Shown here: positions 8,618 through 16,561 of the stretch, in pieces | Numbering within the stretch: the stretch's first letter is position 1 | How the letters are laid out: each line of letters starts with the position of its first letter | From: Prevotella sp. | Lineage (GTDB): Bacteria > Bacteroidota > Bacteroidia > Bacteroidales > Bacteroidaceae | Length of the DNA stretch: 60,950 bases | Assembly: GCA_017548275.1 (NCBI GenBank) | Contig: JAFZAH010000016.1 | Location: 1-60,950 of the forward strand | Direction of reading: 5' to 3' | The notes under the pieces: model-generated | What the model was told of the DNA's origin: nothing | Databases searched by the model: none | The model's input: the letters and a program-made list of their open reading frames with translations, nothing else | Made by a program: the position numbers and the translations under genes

Positions 8618-10104
8618 GATTTTTTACGCCAGATTTTTGCTTTGAGCGCCTCCCAAAGACGAGTCTTCGACTTGAGCACTTTGACGGAATACCATGTGCT
8701 GGCACCAATGAGCAAGATGCCGATGGCATAGGAGAGGTAACAGTTTCCGATGAACGTGGTGGCATAGGTCAATGCCCCCAATCCAATCTGCACCACAGCA
8801 TATTTTATCACGGGAACGGAAAGGCGGTAACGGTATTTGACACCGATGCAGACGTTGAGGATGATGAAATCAATGACAGACATCAGCGTGATGGCCAATC
8901 CCGCGCCCCACAGTCCGTGACGGCTGAATCCGAGTATGGTGAGCACGACCAGTCCGACTGCATAAATCGCCTCCATGATAAAATAGAAGAGGGAGTCGCC
9001 CCTTGCCAAAGGAATATACTGAACCGGCAGTTTGACAGCCCTGAAATAAAGCGCCAACAGGATGATTTGCACCATCGGTATCACCGAGTTAAAATCCGGG
9101 CTGTACAAAAGGGGTATGATGATAGGCATGAACACAATCATCGCCACCAACATGGGCGAGATGAGCAGGATAGACACCTCTATCTGACGGTTGACCACCT
9201 GATTGAGTTCCGCTCCCGCCTCCTTCACTGCAGAGAGCCTCGGGAAATAATCCGTCTCCATCGCCGCGAAGACGAGACTGGAATAGACGATGGCCAGCAT
9301 ATAACCGGCGTTGTAAAGACCAACGGTCTCAAGTGTGCCCGCCGTATTGAGGTACGACCTGATGAGGAACTCAGAGACATAACCCAGCGAGACCGCCGCA
9401 ACCAGACCGAGTCCCAACCGAATCATTCCCGCACCTTGGCCTATGGTCTTCTTCGAGAATGACAATGACAGGGGGATTCTCCGGTAAGAGAAAATCATGG
9501 CGAGCACCATCTGCACAAACGCGAGCAGGAAGATGGATGGCACGATACCCGCTTCGCCAAAGAAGAAATAGATAGGAACGGTGATAATCAACGCCATGAT
9601 GACGTGGTAGATGGACACACGCGCCAAGGCACGCAACTGACGTGTGGCTTTGAGCACGGCCATCTCGCCACCGGCGAGCGCCATGACCGCCACCACGGGC
9701 GAAAGCAATACAAAATGGAGCGTATGATTACCCCAGTTGAAGGTCCAGTCGTTGAGCCACGGACTGAGCACGGCACATATAACCATCCCTAAGACAGCAG
9801 CGATGACGCTCCATGTTCGAATCACACGAACCTTGTCGCGCAAACGTTGTTCGTCGCCCTCCTCGTATGCCGCCGACACATCGCGCACGGCACTGGTGGG
9901 GATGCCCAGTCCGGTGATTTCAGAAACCATACGGATGGTGGACTGAAACAACGTGATGAGTCCCATTCCCGCAGGTCCGAGAATGAGCGCCACCAATTTG
10001 TTGCGTATCAGTCCTACGAGGATAGATATCACCTGTACGCCGGCGAAGAGACCGGTGTATTTAACAACATGTGAATATTCCTCTTTGTGGTCCGTATTTT
10101 TCAT
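8614..10104 (-). CDS. Wzx-type oligosaccharide flippase
   Basis: A polytopic membrane protein of 496 residues with about 12-14 hydrophobic segments. The start (YTGLFAGVQVISILVGLIRNKLVALILGPAGMGLITLF) matches the polysaccharide transport/MOP superfamily, which flips undecaprenyl-linked O-antigen or exopolysaccharide units across the inner membrane. The downstream GT2 gene overlaps it by 4 bp. Together with the glycosyltransferases at 14.6-17.7 kb it suggests a surface-polysaccharide locus now interrupted by the DGR. The substrate is unknown. No clear -7 box lies directly upstream. Confidence 0.88.
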   Translation of the reverse strand: MKNTDHKEEYSHVVKYTGLFAGVQVISILVGLIRNKLVALILGPAGMGLITLFQSTIRMVSEITGLGIPTSAVRDVSAAYEEGDEQRLRDKVRVIRTWSVIAAVLGMVICAVLSPWLNDWTFNWGNHTLHFVLLSPVVAVMALAGGEMAVLKATRQLRALARVSIYHVIMALIITVPIYFFFGEAGIVPSIFLLAFVQMVLAMIFSYRRIPLSLSFSKKTIGQGAGMIRLGLGLVAAVSLGYVSEFLIRSYLNTAGTLETVGLYNAGYMLAIVYSSLVFAAMETDYFPRLSAVKEAGAELNQVVNRQIEVSILLISPMLVAMIVFMPIIIPLLYSPDFNSVIPMVQIILLALYFRAVKLPVQYIPLARGDSLFYFIMEAIYAVGLVVLTILGFSRHGLWGAGLAITLMSVIDFIILNVCIGVKYRYRLSVPVIKYAVVQIGLGALTYATTFIGNCYLSYAIGILLIGASTWYSVKVLKSKTRLWEALKAKIWRKKS

Positions 10105-10563
10105 ATTTTATATGAAAAGAACGGAAATTTCGCGGGTTTATTGTGTGGAGAGGGGGACAAAATAAGCCCCTCATCGAGGGGAGGGCGCAGTTACCAAAGA
10201 GAATGTCGTAAAACAACGGATTACACAGATTTCACGAATATCACACCACGATGTAGGGGCTTACTTTATTTCGGACAAAAATCAATAAAGGGCACCAGCC
10301 TGTTCTCCTCCAAAGGAGATAGGGGTGGTTTAAAAAAATGACGCAACTGATGAAATACCTTATACTCAATCAGTTTCATACCCCGCCCCTGCCCCGCCCC
10401 TTAAGGGGTGGGGAACTGGCTAACGCCCTTGAGATCGTTTGATATCATTTAGCGGACACCAATATTTCGCTATATATGAAGTAACTACTCCCCTCTCCCA
10501 TCGGAGAGGGATGGAACTTGAATGTTAGGGAGGAACTATGGTGAGAGGACTCTTTCTGTATGA
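10105..10563. other. Gene-free spacer rich in GC palindromes
   Basis: No convincing gene. It holds at least four short GC-rich inverted repeats of the dispersed family: around 10165-10180, 10305-10331, 10380-10420 (CCCCGCCCCTTAAGGGGTGGGG) and 10486-10512 (CCCTCTCCCATCGGAGAGGG). The DGR template RNA, transcribed leftward, would run into this region. Confidence 0.6.
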
Positions 10564-10586
10564 ACCTACTCAAGCCCTTCACCTAA

Positions 10587-10623
10587 ATACAATCGCCGCC
10601 ACGCCGGCGGTCGGGAATTGTAT
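10587..10623 (-). promoter_or_regulatory. Hairpin downstream of the DGR template repeat
   Basis: ATACAAT (10587-10593) pairs with ATTGTAT (10617-10623), and inside it CCGCC pairs with GGCGG around the ACGCC loop. It lies about 40 nt past the TR end in the direction of transcription. No T-run follows, so it may be a structural part of the template RNA rather than a terminator. Inferred. Confidence 0.45.
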
Positions 10624-10663
10624 CCTGTTCTCCCTCTTTCAGAACTATGCTGGCGAGGCAGGG

Positions 10664-10793
10664 CTATAAGGCGAGGCGCAACCCGAGGTTGTTGTTCGTG
10701 TTGTCGGGCGTGTTGTAGTTGCGGTTCGACACGCGACAGTTCTCGGCGTTGTTGTTCCAACTGCCGCCCCGGTTCACGCGGTTAGAGGCCTTG
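10664..10793 (-). repeat. DGR template repeat (TR)
   Basis: 130 bp that align without gaps to 12344-12473 (offset 1680). All 94 non-adenine positions (minus strand) are identical and all 24 differences fall on template adenines, the hallmark of adenine-specific DGR mutagenesis. Read in the target frame, the TR is rich in AAC (Asn) codons, giving blocks such as NNN before AEN and TNNN before LGLRLAL. AAC codons can mutate to many residues without giving stops. The 5' end of the TR (10782-10793) overlaps the last codons and stop of the reverse transcriptase. The first 25 bp on the plus-strand side (10664-10688) match the VR exactly, as expected for the initiation-of-homing region. Confidence 0.96.
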
Positions 10794-11795
10794 CGGATAC
10801 AATCCCTTTCGGCAGGTCATCTGTCTTTTGAACGGACTTGCCTCTGCCTTATCTATGAAAGCCATCATGCACGATGCGCGCATAGCGTATTGTTGTTGTG
10901 TGATGCTACCCTGCTCCACGTCAACCGTGAGCGAAGCCATCTTATGCACAAACCTTTTCCTGCTTCTGTTGTTAAGTCTCAGCCGATTATGATACACTAC
11001 ATATCCCAAAAAGGGAACGCCGAAACACGTTTTATTGATGACAGGTTCATGGAGAGACAACTGGAGATGCTCATTCGTGAACTTCGTCAGCGCAGTGACA
11101 TAACCTTTCAGTTGTTCGTTGTTATCAGCAAAGATGAGTATATCATCCATATATCTCACCATCGCCTTGATGCGCAGTTGCTCTTTGGCGAAATGGTCGG
11201 CCACAGCGAGATAATGATTGGCAAAATATTGCGAAGTAAGATTGCCTATGGGCAGCCCCCGCCCCGGCTCCACTTCGTAGCCCAGTATCAGGTCAGAGAA
11301 ATAACGGAGCAGCAGCGGGTCTTTGAACAAACGAGACAGTTGGCAGAAAAGGACATTATGGTCTATGCTGTCGAAATATTTACGAACATCCATTTTTGCA
11401 AACCATTTGTATTTGCGGCAACACTTCTTTGCTTGCTCCAATGCCTTGTATTGACCACGCCCCAGTCGCGATGCAAAACTGTCGTTGGTTTGGAAGTCAT
11501 CGAATACAGGATGACAAATGCGCATGATGGCATGAAAGGCCACCCTCTCGGGAAACGACGCGGCGCAGATGGTACGCTGTTTGGGGTCATAGATGGTAAA
11601 GAAGTGATACTGTCCGAAACGGAATGAGCCATCGGCAAGTTTACGGCCCATGTCAGCAAGATTCTCGTCGAGTTGCCTCCTAAACAGAATGACTGCCTTA
11701 CGGGTACATTTGCCCCTTGCCGCCCTGAGAAAAGCCTCGTGCAGATTTTCAAGACTGCATATCCTCGGCATCAGGTTGCCTGCCCGTTTCACCAT
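10782..11795 (-). CDS. DGR reverse transcriptase
   Basis: Copies the TR RNA into adenine-mutated cDNA that replaces the VR. Conserved RT blocks are visible in order: AAFPERVAFHAIM (about 78-91), the first metal-binding Asp in FAKMDVRKYFDSI (D136), the DGR-type box 4 GNLTSQ (184-189; retron and group II intron RTs have QG...SP here), the catalytic YMDD (215-218) and PFLGYVV (261-267). At 337 residues it has no maturase or endonuclease domain. The start at 11795 overlaps the HRDC gene by 47 bp; ATG 11771 is an alternative. The gene lies downstream of the target and accessory genes on the same strand, and its stop lies inside the TR. Confidence 0.95.
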   Translation of the reverse strand: MVKRAGNLMPRICSLENLHEAFLRAARGKCTRKAVILFRRQLDENLADMGRKLADGSFRFGQYHFFTIYDPKQRTICAASFPERVAFHAIMRICHPVFDDFQTNDSFASRLGRGQYKALEQAKKCCRKYKWFAKMDVRKYFDSIDHNVLFCQLSRLFKDPLLLRYFSDLILGYEVEPGRGLPIGNLTSQYFANHYLAVADHFAKEQLRIKAMVRYMDDILIFADNNEQLKGYVTALTKFTNEHLQLSLHEPVINKTCFGVPFLGYVVYHNRLRLNNRSRKRFVHKMASLTVDVEQGSITQQQYAMRASCMMAFIDKAEASPFKRQMTCRKGLYPQGL

Positions 11796-12228
11796 CTGTC
11801 ACCACAAAAAAAGATTCCACATAGTTCTTCAGTCTCGCAGGCGCTATTCCTTTCACGTCTTTCACCGTGTCGGCCCGCAATTCAGGCACACGTGCCAATG
11901 AAGCCAGTTCCTCGTTGGTGAAAACGGTGTATGCGGGAATGCCGTTGGCTGTTGAGATTTGTCGTCGAATGGTGCGGAAATGCTCAAAGCGGGCTTTCTC
12001 CTCTTCGCTCATTCCTGCCGTCACATCTTTGTCTCGCCTATGTGCGGGAGGTACCTCTGCCAACGGATTTTGGTCGGCATATTCCACCGCCACCGCCCAA
12101 TAGCCGCCGTTGTCAGGACAGAAATGCCGCTCGGTGGTCAGCACACGGTGCGAGCGGAGGAATTTGTTGAGTTCCTCTTCGCTTTGCGCACTGTCTAATA
12201 GTGATATCTTATAAAACTTGTATTGCAT
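11749..12228 (-). CDS. HRDC-domain DGR accessory protein
   Basis: 159 residues. The N-terminal half (1-60) has no fold I can name (MQYKFYKISLLDS, then GGYWAVAVEYAD). Residues about 78-142 look like an HRDC helical domain (RFEHFRTIRRQISTANGIPA, NEELASLARVPE, VKGIAPARLKNYVESF), a nucleic-acid-binding module of RecQ helicases and RNase D. HRDC proteins are known as DGR accessories in lineages lacking the Avd protein, so this one probably helps the RT bind RNA or the target during retrohoming. It sits between target and RT and overlaps the RT start. The accessory role is inferred from position and family precedent. Confidence 0.82.
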   Translation of the reverse strand: MQYKFYKISLLDSAQSEEELNKFLRSHRVLTTERHFCPDNGGYWAVAVEYADQNPLAEVPPAHRRDKDVTAGMSEEEKARFEHFRTIRRQISTANGIPAYTVFTNEELASLARVPELRADTVKDVKGIAPARLKNYVESFFVVTDGETGRQPDAEDMQS

Positions 12229-12255
12229 TTCAATATTTTTTTAATCGTCAATTCA

Positions 12256-12312
12256 CAGACCTATGCTCGTCGGCGGCCTTTTATATTTTGGCCGCCGTGC
12301 TCACACAGGTCT
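12256..12312 (-). promoter_or_regulatory. GC-rich hairpin just past the variable repeat
   Basis: CGGCGGCC (12271-12278) pairs perfectly with GGCCGCCG (12290-12297) around an 11-nt AT-only loop. An outer AGACCT/AGGTCT pair (12256-12261 with 12307-12312) extends it across a bulge. On the minus strand it starts about 31 nt beyond the target stop codon. In the Bordetella phage DGR a hairpin/cruciform at this place is needed for efficient target recognition. It lacks a terminator T-run. Role inferred by analogy. Confidence 0.65.
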
Positions 12313-12343
12313 CCGACTTGACAATCTGTTTTTTGAGGGAGAA

Positions 12344-12473
12344 CTATAAGGCGAGGCGCAACCCGAGGCCGTCGAACGTGCTGACGGGCGTGCCGCAGTA
12401 GCGGAGCGACACGCGACAGAGCCCGGCGTCGTCGTACCAACTGCCGCCCCGGGACACGCGGAAAGAGGCCTGG
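12344..12473 (-). repeat. DGR variable repeat (VR) at the 3' end of the kinase gene
   Basis: Gapless match to the TR at 10664-10793. It encodes the last 42 residues of the target. Sixteen residues from 627 to 658 differ from the TR translation (N627F, N630S, N636Y, N637D, N638D, E640G, N641L, N646L, N648Y, Y649C, N650G, D653V, N654S, N656F, N657D, N658G), plus K624Q at the edge. The constant scaffold RGGSW and LGLRLAL is that of C-type-lectin-fold DGR targets. Confidence 0.96.
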
Positions 12474-14341
12474 GTGTTGTTGCATGGGTTATTTTGTGGC
12501 GACTTGCCATAGTAGTTATCGTCATACCAGTCCTGGCACCACTCATACACGTTGCCGCTCATGTCGTAGAGACCTAACTCGTTGGGCGACTTCTTGGCAA
12601 CGGGATGAGTCTTACAGTTGTTTTCACTTAATTTGTCAAAACTCCAATTGCTATCATCCAACATCTGGTCTCCACTATTCTCGTAATACCATCCCACGGA
12701 TATCATGCTGTTTCCGCCCGCATATTTGGTGTGGTTGCTCTTGTTGCCGCCCCGTGCCGCGAACTCCCACTCCGCCTCGGTGGGCAGGCGGAACTCACGG
12801 CCTTCGGGCCGCTGACCCTCAGTCGCTGCGTTCAGTTTGCGGATGAATGACTGGCAATCGTCCCAAGACACCGTCTCCACAGGAAGGTCTTCACCCTTAA
12901 AATTCGACGGATTGCTGCCCATGACGGCCTTCCAAAGGGCTTGCGTCACCTCCGTCTCGCCGATGCTGTAGTCGGAGAGTGTCACTAGGTGGGCGGGGTT
13001 CTCGTCATCTCCTGCATCATTTCCCTGCTCGGAGGTTGCTCCCATGGTGAACGTGCCGCCCTCGACGGGCATCATATTGAATGAAATACCATCGACCGTA
13101 AAGGTTTGACCATCGAATTGTGCTGTCAGATTATCATCTTGTACTACTGTAGTAGAATCTGCGGATTTTCCTCCTGGTTTTAATATAAAGAACAAGATGC
13201 CCGCCAAGCATGCGACTGCAGCCAAGGCTATCCATAGTTTCTTCTTACTCGGTGACGGCGGCTCGTTGTCAGGCGTAGGGGCGGCGTCTTCGTGCTTGTC
13301 AACCCTGTTATCAGACCTTTCTTTTTGAAGGATTTGTGTCTCTTGACTCGCTTCCGCTCGTTCGGGCGGGCACGGGGGCACCGCCCCTACAGGTGAGGAG
13401 GGTTTCTTTGTCGTTTGTACAATAGTCGCATCATTTGAGGCATCATTATCCCTATTATCATTAGCCTTCAATAACTCCTTCATATCCTCCACATTTTGCG
13501 GACGCTTACGGGGCAAGGGATTCATCATCTTCGAAATGGCCTTGCGCATTTCCGTGCTCACACCATCGGGATAGTCGAACATACGACTGTCATCGTCAGT
13601 ATCATCGGGTTCCACCTCGGGCGGCCGCTCGCCTGTGAGCAGACTATAAAGCGTGGCGCCCACGGCGTAGAAGTCCGTCCACGGGCCAATGCTCTTCGTG
13701 CGCTGTCCCTCCTGTTCGATGGGCGCGTAGCCTGGCGTGTAGGCCATGCCCGACGCTGACAGCGAGGTGCGCTCCATGGCGCTCATCTGCTTCGACGCAC
13801 CGAAGTCGATGAGCGTGCAGTGGCCCTTCTTGTCTGTCATGATATTGCCGGGCTTCACATCCAGATGGTAGAAACCCGCCTTGTGGACGGCATCGAGCGC
13901 ATCGAGCAACTGGTCGGCCACATCCCTGACCTCTGTCTCGGTCATGGACTGCCGCTTCACACGGTCTTTGAGCGACTCGCCCTCGATGAAGTCCATGACA
14001 TAATATGACGTGCCGTTGGCATCAAAGAGGTCGATGACATGCACAATGTGGTCGTTGCGCATGTTGAAGATGCGCTGTGCCTCGCGCCGGAACTTGTTGA
14101 GTTGTTGGTCGAAGCCTTCCTGATTGGCGGCGTTGCTCACCAATACGGTGCTGTGATCCTCGGCGCGATGGTTGGTGCCGCGCATGAAGAACTCTTTCAC
14201 CGCCACATTGCTGTTGAAACGTGTGTCGAAAGCCATGTAGGTATTGCCGAAACCGCCCGAAGCGAGGTATTTTTCAATGCGGTAACGACCGTCGAGCATC
14301 GTGCCGACGGGGAGCATCTGAGATGAGGAAAAATCTGCCAT
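12344..14341 (-). CDS. Membrane Ser/Thr kinase with DGR-diversified FGE-sulfatase/C-type-lectin domain
   Basis: A 665-residue fusion. Residues 15-290 form a eukaryotic-like protein kinase: glycine loop ASGGFGNTY (27-35), VAVK with Lys49, catalytic loop HLDVKPGNIM (Asp161; HLD instead of HRD), DFG (179-181) and the YTPGYAPIEQ activation-segment end. Residues 291-367 are a low-complexity linker, and 369-387 a single transmembrane helix (WIALAAVACLAGILFFIL) after three lysines. Residues 420-665 are an FGE-sulfatase-type domain (MVPVEGG-like start, FRLPTEAEWEFAARGG, GLYDMSGNVYEWCQDWY, RGGSWYDDAG) whose end is the VR. The lysines and helix put the kinase in the cytoplasm and the variable domain outside the inner membrane. 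It is probably a ligand-binding domain, not an active formylglycine-generating enzyme. The ligand and the kinase substrate are unknown. Confidence 0.95.
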   Translation of the reverse strand: MADFSSSQMLPVGTMLDGRYRIEKYLASGGFGNTYMAFDTRFNSNVAVKEFFMRGTNHRAEDHSTVLVSNAANQEGFDQQLNKFRREAQRIFNMRNDHIVHVIDLFDANGTSYYVMDFIEGESLKDRVKRQSMTETEVRDVADQLLDALDAVHKAGFYHLDVKPGNIMTDKKGHCTLIDFGASKQMSAMERTSLSASGMAYTPGYAPIEQEGQRTKSIGPWTDFYAVGATLYSLLTGERPPEVEPDDTDDDSRMFDYPDGVSTEMRKAISKMMNPLPRKRPQNVEDMKELLKANDNRDNDASNDATIVQTTKKPSSPVGAVPPCPPERAEASQETQILQKERSDNRVDKHEDAAPTPDNEPPSPSKKKLWIALAAVACLAGILFFILKPGGKSADSTTVVQDDNLTAQFDGQTFTVDGISFNMMPVEGGTFTMGATSEQGNDAGDDENPAHLVTLSDYSIGETEVTQALWKAVMGSNPSNFKGEDLPVETVSWDDCQSFIRKLNAATEGQRPEGREFRLPTEAEWEFAARGGNKSNHTKYAGGNSMISVGWYYENSGDQMLDDSNWSFDKLSENNCKTHPVAKKSPNELGLYDMSGNVYEWCQDWYDDNYYGKSPQNNPCNNTQASFRVSRGGSWYDDAGLCRVSLRYCGTPVSTFDGLGLRLAL

Positions 14342-14366
14342 GATAGATAGATTATGGTTGGTGATG

Positions 14367-14398
14367 CAAAGATAAAGAATAAAAAAGGAATAAACAAA
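14367..14398 (-). promoter_or_regulatory. Promoter of the DGR kinase gene
   Basis: On the minus strand, TTTG (14395-14398), a 20-bp spacer and TATCTTTG (14367-14374) match the consensus. The ATG at 14341 is about 25 nt past the -7 box. The whole DGR cassette down to the TR could be read from here. Confidence 0.75.
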
Positions 14399-14416
14399 TA
14401 AAAGGGTAATTATTTA

Positions 14417-14450
14417 GCCCCCTCCCCCGGCCCTCCACGGGGGGTGGGGC
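14417..14450. repeat. GC-rich palindromic repeat
   Basis: CCCCCTCCCCCGG-CCCTCCACGGGGGGTGGGG, a member of the dispersed palindrome family, lies between the divergent kinase and GT2 genes. Confidence 0.5.
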
Positions 14451-14581
14451 GTAGATACACTTAACGCATAAAAGCGTGGTGTAATTGAAAAAATGGAGAA
14501 AACGGGATACTATGAACGGGGCTTTTAAGTGTTTTAAGCATAAAATCGTAAGAGAGTGGAGTGAATTTGGCAATTTATATG

Positions 14582-14589
14582 TATTTTTG
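14582..14589 (+). promoter_or_regulatory. -7 box very close to the GT2 start codon
   Basis: TATTTTTG ends 5 nt before the ATG at 14595, so a transcript from it would be leaderless or nearly so. No well-spaced -33 box is seen. Confidence 0.4.
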
Positions 14590-14594
14590 CATCG

Positions 14595-15530
14595 ATGAAA
14601 CTGAGTATCGTGATACCTGTGTATAACGCGGAGGCGACGTTGGAGCGTTGTCTGGAGAGTGTGTTGTCGCAGAATTACGATGACTACGAACTGATATTGG
14701 TGGATGACGGTTCGACCGACGGTTCACCCGCTATTTGCGACGATTATGCCGTAGGGCGTCCGTATATCAATGTCATCCATCAGCGCAATACCGGACTGTC
14801 GGCAGCCCGAAATGCCGGCATCGCGGCTGCGCGCGGTGAATACATCACCTTCATCGACAGCGACGACCTGTTGGCCGACTACACACTGGCTGTGCTGATG
14901 ACACGTCTTGGTGCCCATCCCGACCTCGACATTTTGGAATTTCCGGTGTGGTGGCATTGGGGCGATGAAGACCAGCGACTGTTGACTTTCGGTGTACATG
15001 AATACCACGACATGCGTGAATACTGGTTGGACTGCAAGGCCTACACCCATGCATACGTGTGGAACAAAATCTTCCGCCGCGAACTGTTTGACAAGGTGCG
15101 TTTCCCCGTGGGACGCGTGTTTGAAGACGTTCAGACCCTGCCGTTGCTGTTGGAGGAAGCCCGCACGGTGGGAACGACCGAGGAGGGAGCATACTGCTAT
15201 GTGCTGAACAACGACGGCATCACACAAAACGCATCTGGTGAGGAACTGACATGGCTGCTCGAGGCTCACGTGTCGCAACTGAAGAAACTGGGGCTGACCG
15301 AACGTGCTTCGGAGTATTACGCACATGTGCTGAATATACAGATTGACGTATATGACCAGACGAGAGACAACCTCATTCTGCCAGAGTTGGACGACCTGAC
15401 CCACCGCGACATCCGCCATCTGCCGGTGAATCGTAAGATGCGTCGCAAGATGCATTTACTCAAGACATTAGGACTGAAACATTTATGCCAACTGATGAGA
15501 TGCTTCCACAAACTGAGACGACGCCGCTGA
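14595..15530 (+). CDS. Family 2 glycosyltransferase
   Basis: 311 residues. A GT-A enzyme using a nucleotide sugar: MKLSIVIPVYNAEATLERCL, LILVDDGSTDGSPAICD, the NTGLSAARNAGI acceptor-side motif and the metal-binding TFIDSDD near residue 93. FEDVQTLPLLLEEA fits the (E)ED catalytic region of this family. The basic tail (NRKMRRKMHLLKTLGLKHL) suggests membrane association. First gene of a three-glycosyltransferase plus-strand cluster, divergent from the DGR. It overlaps the next gene by 46 bp. Sugar specificity cannot be predicted from the sequence alone. Confidence 0.92.
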   Translation: MKLSIVIPVYNAEATLERCLESVLSQNYDDYELILVDDGSTDGSPAICDDYAVGRPYINVIHQRNTGLSAARNAGIAAARGEYITFIDSDDLLADYTLAVLMTRLGAHPDLDILEFPVWWHWGDEDQRLLTFGVHEYHDMREYWLDCKAYTHAYVWNKIFRRELFDKVRFPVGRVFEDVQTLPLLLEEARTVGTTEEGAYCYVLNNDGITQNASGEELTWLLEAHVSQLKKLGLTERASEYYAHVLNIQIDVYDQTRDNLILPELDDLTHRDIRHLPVNRKMRRKMHLLKTLGLKHLCQLMRCFHKLRRRR

Positions 15531-16462
15531 TCAGTTTTGTGATTACGACCTACAACCTGCCCCCCTCGTTGTTGCGTGAGTGTCTGGACAGTGTCATGGC
15601 TCTGCCTCTGAGTGATGCGGAGCGTGAGATTGTGCTTGTTGACGACGGGTCGGAACATTCGCCCATGCCAGAATTGAGCGACTATGCCGACCACATCCTA
15701 TATATCCGCAAACAGAATGGTGGCCAAAGCACTGCGCGCAACACCGGCATCCATTGTTGTCACGGCACTTACATCCAGTTTATCGACGGCGATGACCTGC
15801 TCATCAGCGACGTCTATGCGCAATGTATCGGTCTTCTCCGCCGGGAGTCGCCTGACATGGTGTTGTGGCGCTACTCCGACAAGCCCGAGAATGATGTGGC
15901 GGTAAGTTTTGAGGGACCTCAGGAGGGTGCGGAGTACATGCGCCACTACAATCTGCGTGTGGGCCCCGGCGGATATGTGTTCCGCAAATCGCTCTTGATG
16001 GGGTTGCGTTTCCGCGAGGGCATCATCATGGAAGACGAGGAGTTCACACCTTTGTTGTTCTTGCGTGTGGAGCGCCTGTTCTTCACCGACGCGAAAGCCT
16101 ATTATTACCGCCAACGCGAGGGCTCGACCATGCACAAACGCGACTCCGGATGGATAGAAAAACGGTTGGACAACACACTCACGGTGTTGTTGAACCTGCA
16201 AGAAAAGGCCGACCGTATGCCTTACGCCGACCGCGAAGCCTTACAACGGCGCATCGACCAGTTGACCATGGACTATGTGTATAACATCATGACGCTGACA
16301 GGCGACCAACAGTGTCTGGAAGAACGGGTAAGTGTGCTGCATGAGCACGGGCTCTTCCCCCTGCCCGACCGCGATTACACCACGAAATACAAGTGGTTTC
16401 GCAGGATGACGAAAACGGCAACAGGCAGAAAGTTCGTGATGAGAATCTTGTTTAAACAGTGA
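15485..16462 (+). CDS. Family 2 glycosyltransferase
   Basis: 325 residues. Shows LISFVITTYNLPPSLLRECL, EIVLVDDGSEHSPMPE, NGGQSTARNTGI and FIDGDDLL, the ordered GT2 donor and metal motifs (DGD replaces the usual DSD). MEDEEFTPLLFLRV is the likely catalytic-base region. The start at 15485 lies inside the previous gene; ATG 15500 is an alternative, and either keeps the overlap, so translation is probably coupled. It is presumably the second sugar transferase of the same surface-glycan pathway. A palindromic repeat follows the stop codon. Confidence 0.9.
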   Translation: MPTDEMLPQTETTPLISFVITTYNLPPSLLRECLDSVMALPLSDAEREIVLVDDGSEHSPMPELSDYADHILYIRKQNGGQSTARNTGIHCCHGTYIQFIDGDDLLISDVYAQCIGLLRRESPDMVLWRYSDKPENDVAVSFEGPQEGAEYMRHYNLRVGPGGYVFRKSLLMGLRFREGIIMEDEEFTPLLFLRVERLFFTDAKAYYYRQREGSTMHKRDSGWIEKRLDNTLTVLLNLQEKADRMPYADREALQRRIDQLTMDYVYNIMTLTGDQQCLEERVSVLHEHGLFPLPDRDYTTKYKWFRRMTKTATGRKFVMRILFKQ

Positions 16463-16491
16463 CTGAAGGAGAAGGCGTTAATGCGTTAATA

Positions 16492-16530
16492 AGCCACCCC
16501 TGCCCCTCCTTAAAAAGGAGGGGAGTGGCT
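16492..16530. repeat. GC-rich palindromic repeat
   Basis: CCCCTCCTT-AAAA-AGGAGGGG flanked by AGCCAC/GTGGCT, giving a long inverted repeat in the gap between two glycosyltransferase genes. Without a T-run it belongs with the dispersed palindromes. Confidence 0.55.
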
Positions 16531-16561
16531 GGCGCCATCGAAAATACGAGATACGAAGTAT

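Noticed and set aside
10719-11627. 302-codon open frame on the plus strand across the RT and TR
   Set aside because: It is antisense to the clearly conserved RT and has no recognisable domain; the RT motifs decide the strand.
10782-11795. Retron or group II intron reverse transcriptase
   Set aside because: Box 4 is GNLTSQ, not QG..SP; there is no maturase domain, intron RNA or msr/msd, and a TR/VR pair is present.
12256-12312. Rho-independent terminator between the kinase and HRDC genes
   Set aside because: The stem is strong but no T-run follows on either strand; better read as the DGR target hairpin.
12344-13100. Active formylglycine-generating enzyme (sulfatase maturase)
   Set aside because: The fold matches, but the C-terminal part is the DGR variable repeat and the domain is anchored to a kinase; a ligand-binding role fits better.
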